From NCBI GenBank assembly GCA_015061765.1, contig SUVZ01000222.1, forward strand, positions 1 to 6,477: a stretch of DNA of 6,477 bases, in the 5' to 3' direction. Below the pieces are notes generated by a model that made no database searches, had not been told where the DNA came from, and saw nothing but the letters and a program-made list of their open reading frames with translations. How positions within the stretch are numbered: position 1 is the stretch's first letter; each line of letters begins with the position of its first letter. This document shows positions 1-5,698 of the stretch, piece after piece. Source of the DNA: Lentisphaerota bacterium. GTDB taxonomy: Bacteria; Verrucomicrobiota; Kiritimatiellia; RFP12; UBA1067. A program made the translations under genes and the position numbers.

Positions 1-181
1 CGCCGGAAAGGCATTCTCTTCCGGCCGTGTTGCCAATCGTGAACGCAACTATGACGTGTTTGCTTTTCATGGACGGAATTATAGCACATTGCGACATCTA
101 TCTGTTGCACGAAACGACATTTAACAAGGTTGAATTTCAAAGTGGGTATGTGGTATCATATGAGTTCAGGAGAAAGTTGGA
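1..181. other. Leader region upstream of the secreted-protein operon
   Basis: No convincing gene is visible here. Positions 2-8 (GCCGGAA) and 19-25 (TTCCGGC) form a perfect 7-bp inverted repeat around a 10-nt loop. No T-run follows, so it is at best a weak terminator of a gene lying to the left. One + frame is open from position 2 to a TAA at 122-124 (40 codons). Its translation matches no family I recognise, and it could be either the tail of an upstream gene or chance. The stretch from about 125 to 181 is AT-richer and contains the candidate promoter and the ribosome binding site of the first gene. Confidence 0.4.
130..159 (+). promoter_or_regulatory. Possible sigma70-type promoter for the three-gene operon
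   Basis: TTGAAT at 130-135 (4 of 6 matches to the -35 consensus) and TATCAT at 154-159 (5 of 6 matches to the -10 consensus) are separated by 18 bp. Transcription would begin near 166, leaving a leader of only about 16 nt that starts almost at the ribosome binding site. That is short but workable. This is a by-eye match, and the true promoter could lie further upstream. Confidence 0.3.
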
Positions 182-910
182 ATGAAGCAGAGAAACTGCA
201 TGAAAAGAATAGCAGGGGCTTTCGTTGCATTGATGGCATCATTGTCGTCGATGGCGGACTCCTCATTGTCTGAGCAGAGCTCTATCACAGTTCGCTCGGC
301 GAACGATGTGAGACTTTGGCAGGTGTATCATGATTTTGCCCAAAAGCCTCTTGTGTGGCGTTGGCATGAATTTGCGGACTGCGCCTATCTCACCGTGACG
401 AGCCTTGTGGAGCGAACAGTCCATGGGCCGGTCAAGATTGAACGGGAGCCCGGGTCATTATATGGCGAGTATAGCCTGTATGAAGAACTTGGAGGCGGAT
501 CAGGCAGCCGCATGTATGATGTGGTTGTCAGAAATTGCGCAGGCGAAGAGGAGCTTTCTGTTCAGTCGGCGCGTCTTGTTCTGCTGCCGGAATCTTTCGA
601 GTTGAAGAAGATCGCAGCGCAGACCGGCAAGACCAAGGTCGAACGTGATTCTGTAGCAGTGGTTCCTTACGACAGCGCATGGTTTGAAGAGGCGGCTAAT
701 GCAGAATCTGCGCAAGTTGTATTTCCTGAAATCGGCGGTGCCGGTTCTGTGGCGCAGTTGTCAGGTGCTGCCGGTTTCATGCCGCTGGACATGAATCGGA
801 TCGGATTTGGTGAGGATCGCACCGCACGTGTTGCTTTGCGGTTTGATGATGTCGAGGCCTCCAGCGCTGTACTTGCGTTGAGGTGCGCCTCGGTTTTTCT
901 TGTAAGATGA
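182..910 (+). CDS. Small exported protein of unknown function, first gene of the operon
   Basis: I do not recognise this 242-residue protein, and no catalytic motif is evident. The N-terminus is a typical signal peptide: a basic stretch (K2, R4, K8, R9), a hydrophobic core at about 10-20, and a likely cleavage after Ser-Met-Ala at residue 25. The mature protein should therefore be periplasmic, surface or extracellular. The start at 182 is supported by AGGAGA at 168-173, 8 nt upstream. A second Met at residue 7 would also leave a working signal peptide. The rest is rich in short alternating hydrophobic stretches (about 66-75, 111-118, 126-135, 214-223), suggesting a beta-rich fold. The tract 'PLVWRW' lies at 56-61. 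It sits 16 nt before the SUMF1-like gene and is almost certainly co-transcribed with it. From memory, small exported proteins preceding SUMF1-like genes recur in Kiritimatiellota/Lentisphaerota. A structural or binding partner role is inference only. Confidence 0.85.
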   Translation: MKQRNCMKRIAGAFVALMASLSSMADSSLSEQSSITVRSANDVRLWQVYHDFAQKPLVWRWHEFADCAYLTVTSLVERTVHGPVKIEREPGSLYGEYSLYEELGGGSGSRMYDVVVRNCAGEEELSVQSARLVLLPESFELKKIAAQTGKTKVERDSVAVVPYDSAWFEEAANAESAQVVFPEIGGAGSVAQLSGAAGFMPLDMNRIGFGEDRTARVALRFDDVEASSAVLALRCASVFLVR

Positions 911-926
911 ATATGGAGTTCGAAAC

Positions 927-2213
927 ATGAATACGAAAAAGATTGGAATTGTTTTTGCCGGATTGATGGCTGTTGCGTCATGTGTGATTGCCGCCGAGCC
1001 TGTGATTTCCGATGTCGCGGCGTGCCAACGCTGGCCGTGGAGTCCATTGGTTGACATCGACTTCGTGCTTGCGGGGACCAACTGCGATGTCGTAATAACT
1101 GCACAGTATGATGGAGCGGCTCCGTTCGAACTGAATCCTGCGCACATGAGCGGTGATTTGTTTGACGTGAAGCCAGGCAAGGGGCATGTTGTATGGGATC
1201 CTGTGGCGGCGGGCTTTGGTGACAAGACGTTTCCGAACTTTACTGTGACAGTGGAGCCGCTTGCGGATGCTTCGTCTCGTACCTACCTGATACTTGATCT
1301 CAAGGATGGATCATACGAATACGCATCATCCGCTCCTGAAGAGGGATGGGCAAAAGCTGACAATGCGTTGTATCGCACTTCCAAGATGGTATTCCGACGG
1401 ATACCGGGTGGAAAGTTCTACATGGGTTACCCGAAAGGAATACGTGACTATCTAGAAAGCTTTGCTGGAAATGGCAAATTTAATGTTGCCAAATATCTTC
1501 AGCATGAGGTTACTCTTTCAAGCGATTACTATATGTCCGTGTTTCTGACAACGGAATGCCATTACTGCTGTATCACCGGTGTGTGGGGAACGGCGACGTA
1601 CAATCCCAAAATGAAATCGGCTGGGCAGTATAAATCGGCTTCGTATCAGGCTGTGAGAGGTGTTGGCACCACGTGGCCCAATGGTGATAAATATGCGGTT
1701 GCCGAAGACTCAATTCTTGATATGATGCGCAGGTATACGAAAGGGAAAATTCCGGATGGATGGATCATAGATCTTCCAACCAGTGCACAATGGGAGCGTG
1801 CCTGCAAGGCAACAATGCCGACAAATTGGATATATTACGTAGAAAGTACGGTGGACGATGATGCCGCCGCCCTTACGAATATTGTAGATTCGATTGCTTC
1901 ATGCAAGATCTCTCCGACAAAGCATGGTACCACTATGGCTCAGCGTTTGCCAAACCAGTGGGGAATTTATGACATGCTTGGTCTGCAGGCTGAATGGGTG
2001 TTGGATCATGATTGGAGTGCTCCTTCCGGTGAATGCTATGAGCCGATGATTGATCCTGTCGGACCAACATCGGGGTCCTCGCGCCAGCTGAAGGGTGGTA
2101 ACACCGATTCGTCGCTGTTCTATTCTGTCAGCCCTGTTAATATCTCTTCCTATAAGGAAGAAACAGGCTGGTGTGCATTCCGTCTCTGCATCCACATCAA
2201 CCCAATAAAGTGA
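927..2213 (+). CDS. Exported SUMF1/FGE-fold protein, probably not an active sulfatase-maturing enzyme
   Basis: This 428-residue protein has an N-terminal signal sequence (hydrophobic core about 6-22). Two processing routes are possible: signal peptidase I after the Ala-Ala at 22-23, or lipoprotein processing at Cys19, because Val-Ala-Ser-Cys at 16-19 fits a lipobox. Residues about 26-112 form an accessory beta-type domain with 'QRWPWSPLVDIDF' at 34-46. Residues about 154-424 carry the SUMF1 (FGE-sulfatase) fold: 'IPGGKFYMG' at 159-167, 'HEVTL' at 193-197, 'DLPTSAQWERACKA' at 282-295, 'PNQWGIYDM' at 342-350 and a final 'CAFRLC' at 416-421. The usual GNVWEW is altered to GLQAEW at 352-357. The segment after 'GGN' (390-392), where FGE enzymes place the two copper-binding catalytic cysteines, holds no cysteine up to Cys416. 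Formylglycine generation is therefore unlikely; many bacterial SUMF1-fold proteins have other or unknown roles. The start is supported by GGAG at 915-918. The stop overlaps the next start. Confidence 0.88.
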   Translation: MNTKKIGIVFAGLMAVASCVIAAEPVISDVAACQRWPWSPLVDIDFVLAGTNCDVVITAQYDGAAPFELNPAHMSGDLFDVKPGKGHVVWDPVAAGFGDKTFPNFTVTVEPLADASSRTYLILDLKDGSYEYASSAPEEGWAKADNALYRTSKMVFRRIPGGKFYMGYPKGIRDYLESFAGNGKFNVAKYLQHEVTLSSDYYMSVFLTTECHYCCITGVWGTATYNPKMKSAGQYKSASYQAVRGVGTTWPNGDKYAVAEDSILDMMRRYTKGKIPDGWIIDLPTSAQWERACKATMPTNWIYYVESTVDDDAAALTNIVDSIASCKISPTKHGTTMAQRLPNQWGIYDMLGLQAEWVLDHDWSAPSGECYEPMIDPVGPTSGSSRQLKGGNTDSSLFYSVSPVNISSYKEETGWCAFRLCIHINPIK

Positions 2214-4600
2214 TGAAAGAATCAGTCTTTTGGGGTCTTGTCGTTGCCGCTGTTCTTCCGGTTAGTGCGCAGACGGCGGCGACGGTACGTGTGATGTCCG
2301 GAGGGACGTTGCGACTTCCTGGGCGCATGGAGTCTTTTGTGCCGTTTGTGCGCACCCTAAATTGGAAGGTCAATACGACGCCCGTAGGATTGCTTGATGC
2401 GGATATCTCCAAAGGTTCGGTGGACAGTAGACTTGCTGCAAACCATGTGTCCTATGCGGACGGCAAGGTGTCTGCATCGGTTTCCAACGGAGTGGTACGC
2501 ATAAACTGTCGCTATGTCTGTCGGCGGGATGTGGCAGATAGCGTATGGGGGGTTCGCCTGAAGTTGAATGCAGATTCGTTCAAGGGGTGTTCATGGCGGT
2601 TTGGAGATGTTAAAGGAACATTCCCGGAGAAGAAGTCACGTGGCGCGAAAAACAAGGCGCGGTATCTTGAACTGTGCATGCCAGATGGAGTTCTGTATGG
2701 GGTTTCCTTTGATGAGCCAGTAGAGATGGAATGGATTGACAATCGCAATTGGGGGTCGGATGCCTTCATTGTCACGTTTGGTCGGTTGTCTCCGCATGCT
2801 GTCAGGAAGGGCGATGTGTTTGAGTTTGGCTTTGTGTTGGGCGATGCATCGCGACGGAGGCTTGGTGTTGCGTTCGATCGGCAGGAACTCGTTAAGGAAG
2901 GCCCGGAATGGGTGAATGTGGACTATGTGAAGAATATTGTTCCTGGAAGTGCACTTGATTTCTCAGGAATGTCTTCGCGTTATGGCTCTCCTGCAGGAAA
3001 ATTTGGCTGGCTTAAGAATGTTGGGGGGCATTTCGAGTTTGAGAAACTGCCAGGTAGGCGCCAGCGCTTCTATGGCGTCAATCTGTGCAGTGACGCGAAC
3101 TATCCGGACAAAGCGCTCGCGGACGAGGTTGTGGAGCGGTTTATGCGGCTTGGCTACAATTCGATGCGCTTCCATCATCACGACGGGGCATGGCGGGGAA
3201 AGAAAGATCTGTTCGATTATTTCATGTCCAGGGCGATAGAGAAAGGGCTTTACATCACGACAGACTTGTATGTTTCGCGGCGAGTCAGATGGGATGCGCT
3301 CGGAGTGGACAGGAAAGGCGAAGTGCCAATGGGAATGTACAAGGCTATGTGTCTTTTCCATGAACCGACCTACAATGATTTCATGGCCTATGTGCGTGAG
3401 TTCATGGAGCATGTGAATCCTTATACAGGGCGCAGATATGCGGATGAGCCGGGCATGCCGTTCATCTCGATAATCAATGAAGGGGCTCTTGATGGTGTAT
3501 GGTCAAGCCTCAAGTCCGATCCGCTTTTCGTCGATGAATGGAAACGGTGGAGTGCGAAAAATCCCAAGGGAGGGATGCTTGACTACATGACGGATCGAGA
3601 ACGGACGTTCATGGCAAGGTTCAGGAAATTCTGGAAAGAAGATTTGAAGGCGAAAGCCATGCTTTCAAATCAGAACAGGGGACCATATTCGGAGGCTCTC
3701 AATCAGGTCAAAAGGGAATACTACGATTATGTGGATCGCCACTTTTATCGTGGACACCCGAAGTTCCCGCTGAAGTCGTGGCGTCTGCCTGCAACGGTCG
3801 GACATGGCAATCCGCTTGGAGACAGGAAATTCTTTCTTTCGGGGCTTTCGGAAGCGAGAGTCGCGGAGTTGCCTTTTGCGGTGTCGGAATGGAATTGCGG
3901 CGCACCGTCATCTTTCCGCTCGCTTGGAGCGTTGGCTTTTGGTGCGGTTGCGGCATCTGAAAGATGGGATGCTGCTTGGCGGTTTGCGTATTCACACCGT
4001 GCGGAAAAGATGCGAGAAGGTCGGCATCAGATGAGCTACTTCGATCTTTCCACAGATCCTCTGAATCAGGCGTCAGATCGTGCTGCGCTCGCGTTGTTCC
4101 TCCGCGGAGATGGAGACGGGTCTTCCGCTTCCATGAAGGTCGATCCGGCGAAAGCCTCTATCGTTGTGACTACGCCACGTACATGTGGATTCCATGCAAA
4201 AGAGGGGGAGGTTCAAGCGGGTCCGCTTCGCTGCTCCATCTATGGAACGCCCACTACTGCATTTGCCGTGTCGCTTGACGGAAAAAGGTTAGACGTTTCT
4301 CGACGGGTTCTTTTCACCCATCTTACGGATGTGCAGGCGGATGGTTCCGTGTTCTCGGATTCTACCCGAACTTTGCTTTACGACTGGGGAAAAGGTGGAT
4401 GTGTCGCTCGTGACGGGAAAGTGGAAGTCCGGCTAAGTATCGCTAAACCTGAAAGATGTACGGTTTACGCGCTTGGAACAGACGGAAACCGCAAATGCCG
4501 AATAAAGTCGCGGATTGAGGATGGGTCGCTTCTGTTCACGGCAAATGTCCGTCAGCCGTTTGGTGCATGCTTCCATTATGAAATAGAGTCAAGTGACTAG
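2213..4600 (+). CDS. Exported clan GH-A (GH5-like) glycoside hydrolase, multidomain
   Basis: The predicted product is 795 residues and hydrolyses a glycosidic bond in an unidentified glycan outside the cytoplasm. The start chosen is the ATG at 2213, which overlaps the previous stop as TGATG. It gives an immediate signal peptide (hydrophobic core about 5-17, cleavage after Val-Ser-Ala near 19), whereas a GTG at 2171 adds 14 residues and spoils it. No clear Shine-Dalgarno is present, so translational coupling is likely. Residues about 22-240 look like a beta-sandwich. Residues about 285-600 look like a (beta/alpha)8 barrel: 'FYGVN' at 286-290, 'MRFHHHD' at 318-324, 'YITTDLYVS' at 347-355, 'SIINEG' at 419-424 with Glu423 as probable acid/base, 'HFY' at 510-512, and 'VSEWN' at 557-561 with Glu559 as probable nucleophile. 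The 136-residue spacing between the two glutamates suits a retaining clan GH-A enzyme. A beta-rich C-terminal domain fills about 635-790. The exact GH family and substrate cannot be read from the sequence. Confidence 0.88.
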   Translation: MKESVFWGLVVAAVLPVSAQTAATVRVMSGGTLRLPGRMESFVPFVRTLNWKVNTTPVGLLDADISKGSVDSRLAANHVSYADGKVSASVSNGVVRINCRYVCRRDVADSVWGVRLKLNADSFKGCSWRFGDVKGTFPEKKSRGAKNKARYLELCMPDGVLYGVSFDEPVEMEWIDNRNWGSDAFIVTFGRLSPHAVRKGDVFEFGFVLGDASRRRLGVAFDRQELVKEGPEWVNVDYVKNIVPGSALDFSGMSSRYGSPAGKFGWLKNVGGHFEFEKLPGRRQRFYGVNLCSDANYPDKALADEVVERFMRLGYNSMRFHHHDGAWRGKKDLFDYFMSRAIEKGLYITTDLYVSRRVRWDALGVDRKGEVPMGMYKAMCLFHEPTYNDFMAYVREFMEHVNPYTGRRYADEPGMPFISIINEGALDGVWSSLKSDPLFVDEWKRWSAKNPKGGMLDYMTDRERTFMARFRKFWKEDLKAKAMLSNQNRGPYSEALNQVKREYYDYVDRHFYRGHPKFPLKSWRLPATVGHGNPLGDRKFFLSGLSEARVAELPFAVSEWNCGAPSSFRSLGALAFGAVAASERWDAAWRFAYSHRAEKMREGRHQMSYFDLSTDPLNQASDRAALALFLRGDGDGSSASMKVDPAKASIVVTTPRTCGFHAKEGEVQAGPLRCSIYGTPTTAFAVSLDGKRLDVSRRVLFTHLTDVQADGSVFSDSTRTLLYDWGKGGCVARDGKVEVRLSIAKPERCTVYALGTDGNRKCRIKSRIEDGSLLFTANVRQPFGACFHYEIESSD

Positions 4601-4614
4601 TGGCACAACAGTCT

Positions 4615-4675
4615 TGCCAATTATGACTCGCGATATATCATTCCCGTAGCTTGCATAACCCCTATGAAATTGGCA
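4615..4675. repeat. 8-bp inverted repeat downstream of the hydrolase gene
   Basis: TGCCAATT at 4615-4622 is perfectly complementary to AATTGGCA at 4668-4675, with 45 nt between. The right arm abuts the hairpin at 4677-4697, so the 3' end of the operon transcript could fold into two consecutive stems. The wide loop makes the first stem less certain. No function can be assigned. Confidence 0.4.
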
Positions 4676-4676
4676 G

Positions 4677-4697
4677 GGCGTGTTCAATGAACGCGCC
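4677..4697 (+). terminator. Strong hairpin after the operon, possible atypical terminator
   Basis: GGCGTGTTC (4677-4685) pairs with GAACGCGCC (4689-4697) over nine positions, including one G-U pair, around a 3-nt AAT loop. It begins 77 nt after the hydrolase stop codon and is the first strong stem there, which suits transcript termination or 3'-end protection. No T-run follows, so it is not a classical intrinsic terminator. Its 9-bp stem, triloop and AACGCGC word resemble the hairpin at 6183-6203, so it could instead be a repeat-family element. Confidence 0.4.
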
Positions 4698-4719
4698 GCA
4701 AGCCACTAACCACTACTCG

Positions 4720-4760
4720 ACCCTCATCTCTCATCTCCCATTACCCATCCCTCATCTCCA
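4720..4760. repeat. Pyrimidine-rich degenerate tandem repeat
   Basis: TCATCTC occurs at 4724-4730, 4731-4737 and 4752-4758, with CCATTACCCATCC-type variants between. The longer word CCTCATCTC is found at 4722-4730 and again at 4750-4758. The top strand is almost entirely C and T with scattered A and has no G from 4721 to 4760. It reads as a low-complexity intergenic tract and not as coding sequence. Confidence 0.6.
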
Positions 4761-4778
4761 CTGCATCGTTTCACCTAC

Positions 4779-5147
4779 GTGTACATGACATCCGACAGGG
4801 TGCGGCATCGGGGTGAGATCATGGTTGAGACGAAGGAAGATGCGTATTCGCGCCTCAGGACGCAGAAGATCCGTCCGATACGGGGGCTTGCGGAAGGAGA
4901 GGCCGAACCGCCGCCGAAGATATTTGCGAAAAAAGGCAAAAAAAAACACAAACCCCACCGCATAGCATTGCCTGCAGCACTAATTGATTATTCGACAGAG
5001 GAAATCAATGGGACAGGGGGACGGCGGCAAATTGCGGGATGCAATGTGCCGAACAGGATCGTTTGGCAGAATAACTGGGGTGGAATAACTGGGGGGGGGA
5101 CCCTGAAAAGAGTGATAATTTCGCTCGTGAATCGGGTTGTTTTGTGA
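4779..5147 (+). CDS. Doubtful small ORF with GspF/PilC N-terminus-like segment
   Basis: This open frame would encode 122 residues from a GTG at 4779; ATG codons at 4785 and 4821 are alternatives. None has a well-placed ribosome binding site. By eye, residues about 6-40, with 'HRGEIMVETKEDAYSRLRTQ' at 10-29 followed by 'KIRPIRGL', resemble the small N-terminal segment of GspF/PilC-type secretion or pilus membrane proteins (RGEI, EAYxxLRxxGIRPI). Similar short proteins also occur alone in PVC bacteria, from memory. A Lys-rich stretch (KKGKKKHK) lies at 51-58. Everything after about residue 60 runs through intergenic repeat sequence, including the G9 tract, and is probably not real protein. The frame is open upstream to a TAA at 4707, and the similarity appears to begin before the GTG ('TYVYM'). 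A decayed gene fragment is therefore as likely as a working gene. No transmembrane segment is seen. Confidence 0.35.
   Translation: MYMTSDRVRHRGEIMVETKEDAYSRLRTQKIRPIRGLAEGEAEPPPKIFAKKGKKKHKPHRIALPAALIDYSTEEINGTGGRRQIAGCNVPNRIVWQNNWGGITGGGTLKRVIISLVNRVVL
5070..5104. repeat. 14-bp tandem duplication ending in a G9 tract
   Basis: AATAACTGGGG is present at 5070-5080 and again at 5084-5094, a period of 14 bp. The second copy runs into nine consecutive G residues at 5091-5099, followed by ACCCT. Positions 5097-5104 are the first of four exact GGGACCCT words in the window; the others are at 6004, 6064 and 6167. The G run is likely to vary in length by slippage, and it lies outside any confident gene. 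Confidence 0.6.
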
Positions 5148-5173
5148 AATATTGTAGGTTGAATGGCGCGTAA

Positions 5174-5279
5174 GATTTCATCCGCTCCGTAATCTTGAGA
5201 ATCAGTCCGAACCATATTCTCATTGATTCACCGTCTCATCAGAATCGAGAGAATTGTTCCGAATCGAATTCTCATTTCC
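5174..5279. repeat. Direct repeat copy A, left of the toxin-antitoxin pair
   Basis: This stretch is a diverged copy of 6237-6373. Both begin with GATTTCATCCGC and CCGTAATC, and both share a core (here 5195-5279) that differs by five substitutions and one single-base gap over about 85 bp, roughly 93% identity. The core can fold into two stems: TGAGAAT (5196-5202) with ATTCTCA (5216-5222), and GAGAATT (5249-5255) with AATTCTC (5267-5273). Copy A lacks a 30-nt block present in copy B. No ORF or transposase is associated. It may be a REP/MITE-like intergenic element. Confidence 0.8.
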
Positions 5280-5347
5280 AATTGCAACAGATCGCTAGTC
5301 TATTTCGTATCTTCTTTGGAGTTCAAGTATATTGGGTGATAGGGGTG

Positions 5348-5376
5348 TTTGCACGTGGTTTGCACTTGATTTGCAC
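5348..5376 (+). promoter_or_regulatory. Three phased TTTGCAC repeats, probable antitoxin operator
   Basis: TTTGCAC occurs exactly three times, at 5348-5354, 5359-5365 and 5370-5376, each start 11 bp after the previous one. That places the sites about one helical turn apart on the same face of the DNA. The second and third copies touch or overlap the predicted -35 hexamer of the toxin-antitoxin promoter, as expected of a repressor operator. RelB/DinJ antitoxins are ribbon-helix-helix proteins that repress their own operon. Assigning these repeats to that protein is inference from position. Confidence 0.6.
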
Positions 5377-5394
5377 TTTTCGCTATGCTACAAT
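5366..5394 (+). promoter_or_regulatory. Promoter of the toxin-antitoxin operon, extended -10 type
   Basis: TTGATT at 5366-5371 and TACAAT at 5389-5394 lie at the ideal 17-bp spacing. The -10 hexamer (5 of 6 consensus) is preceded by TGC, an extended -10 signature. Transcription would start near 5401, giving a leader of about 23 nt before the antitoxin start that includes its GGAGG ribosome binding site at 5412-5416. Confidence 0.65.
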
Positions 5395-5423
5395 TTGTGC
5401 GTTTTAAAATCGGAGGCAAAACC

Positions 5424-5696
5424 ATGGCTACTGCAAATCTAACTGTCAGGATTGATGCAGGCATCAAGAATGATGCTGAAAAGCTGTTTGAGGATCTCGG
5501 AATGTCCATCTCAACGGCATTCAATATATTTCTTCGTCAGGCTGTAAGAGCGCAAGCGATTCCCTTCACGATTTCTCGCGGTATCGCAAATAGGACGACT
5601 CTTGCTGCCATGCGGGAGGCTGAACAGATTGCGAGCGACTCTTCCGCGCCATCCTTCGCTACCCGAGAAAGCCTCGTGGCCAGCCTGGAGGCATAA
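5424..5696 (+). CDS. dinJ: RelB/DinJ-family antitoxin
   Basis: This 90-residue antitoxin binds and neutralises the toxin encoded 2 nt downstream and should repress its own promoter. The N-terminal half is a ribbon-helix-helix DNA-binding and dimerisation domain: a strand 'NLTVRID' at 5-11, a helix from about 12 to 25, and a second helix with 'STAFNIFLRQAV' at 30-41. The RelB/DinJ hallmark 'IPF' follows at 46-48. The remaining 40 residues, acidic and polar, would wrap the toxin. The start at 5424 is set by GGAGG at 5412-5416, 7 nt upstream. An earlier in-frame ATG at 5385 lies within the promoter and is rejected. Length is normal for the family. The symbol reflects family membership and pairing with a YafQ-like toxin, not proven orthology. 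Confidence 0.92.
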   Translation: MATANLTVRIDAGIKNDAEKLFEDLGMSISTAFNIFLRQAVRAQAIPFTISRGIANRTTLAAMREAEQIASDSSAPSFATRESLVASLEA

Positions 5697-5698
5697 AA

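Noticed and set aside
2..124. Tail of an upstream gene reading to the TAA at 122
   Set aside because: It has only 40 codons with no recognisable family and overlaps a 7-bp inverted repeat. It is possible but not supported enough to list as a gene.
500..1225. Several minus-strand open frames opposite the first two genes
   Set aside because: They lie opposite strongly supported genes with signal peptides and ribosome binding sites, have no recognisable domains, and are the usual antisense by-products of coding sequence.
2171..2212. GTG start at 2171 extending the hydrolase by 14 residues
   Set aside because: The extension is His- and Pro-rich and lies inside the end of the preceding gene. The ATG at 2213 overlaps the stop as TGATG and gives a clean signal peptide at once.
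927..2213. Calling the SUMF1-like protein a formylglycine-generating enzyme
   Set aside because: The cysteine pair needed for catalysis is absent, no sulfatase gene is present nearby, and the protein is exported with an unrelated N-terminal domain.
2963..3995. Minus-strand and alternate-frame open frames within the hydrolase gene
   Set aside because: The main frame carries the full set of clan GH-A motifs. The others have no domain signature.
4752..5223. Minus-strand open frames across the repeat region
   Set aside because: Their sequences are low-complexity, run through the repeat copy and the G9 tract, and lack a plausible ribosome binding site or family match.
5348..5376. TTTGCAC triplet as a CRISPR array or replication iterons
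   Set aside because: The units are 7 bp with 4-bp gaps, far shorter than CRISPR repeats and spacers. There is no cas or replication initiator gene, and the placement on a promoter favours an operator.
5385..5423. ATG at 5385 as antitoxin start
   Set aside because: It lies within the predicted -10 region. The ATG at 5424 has an ideal GGAGG ribosome binding site and matches the family's normal N-terminus.
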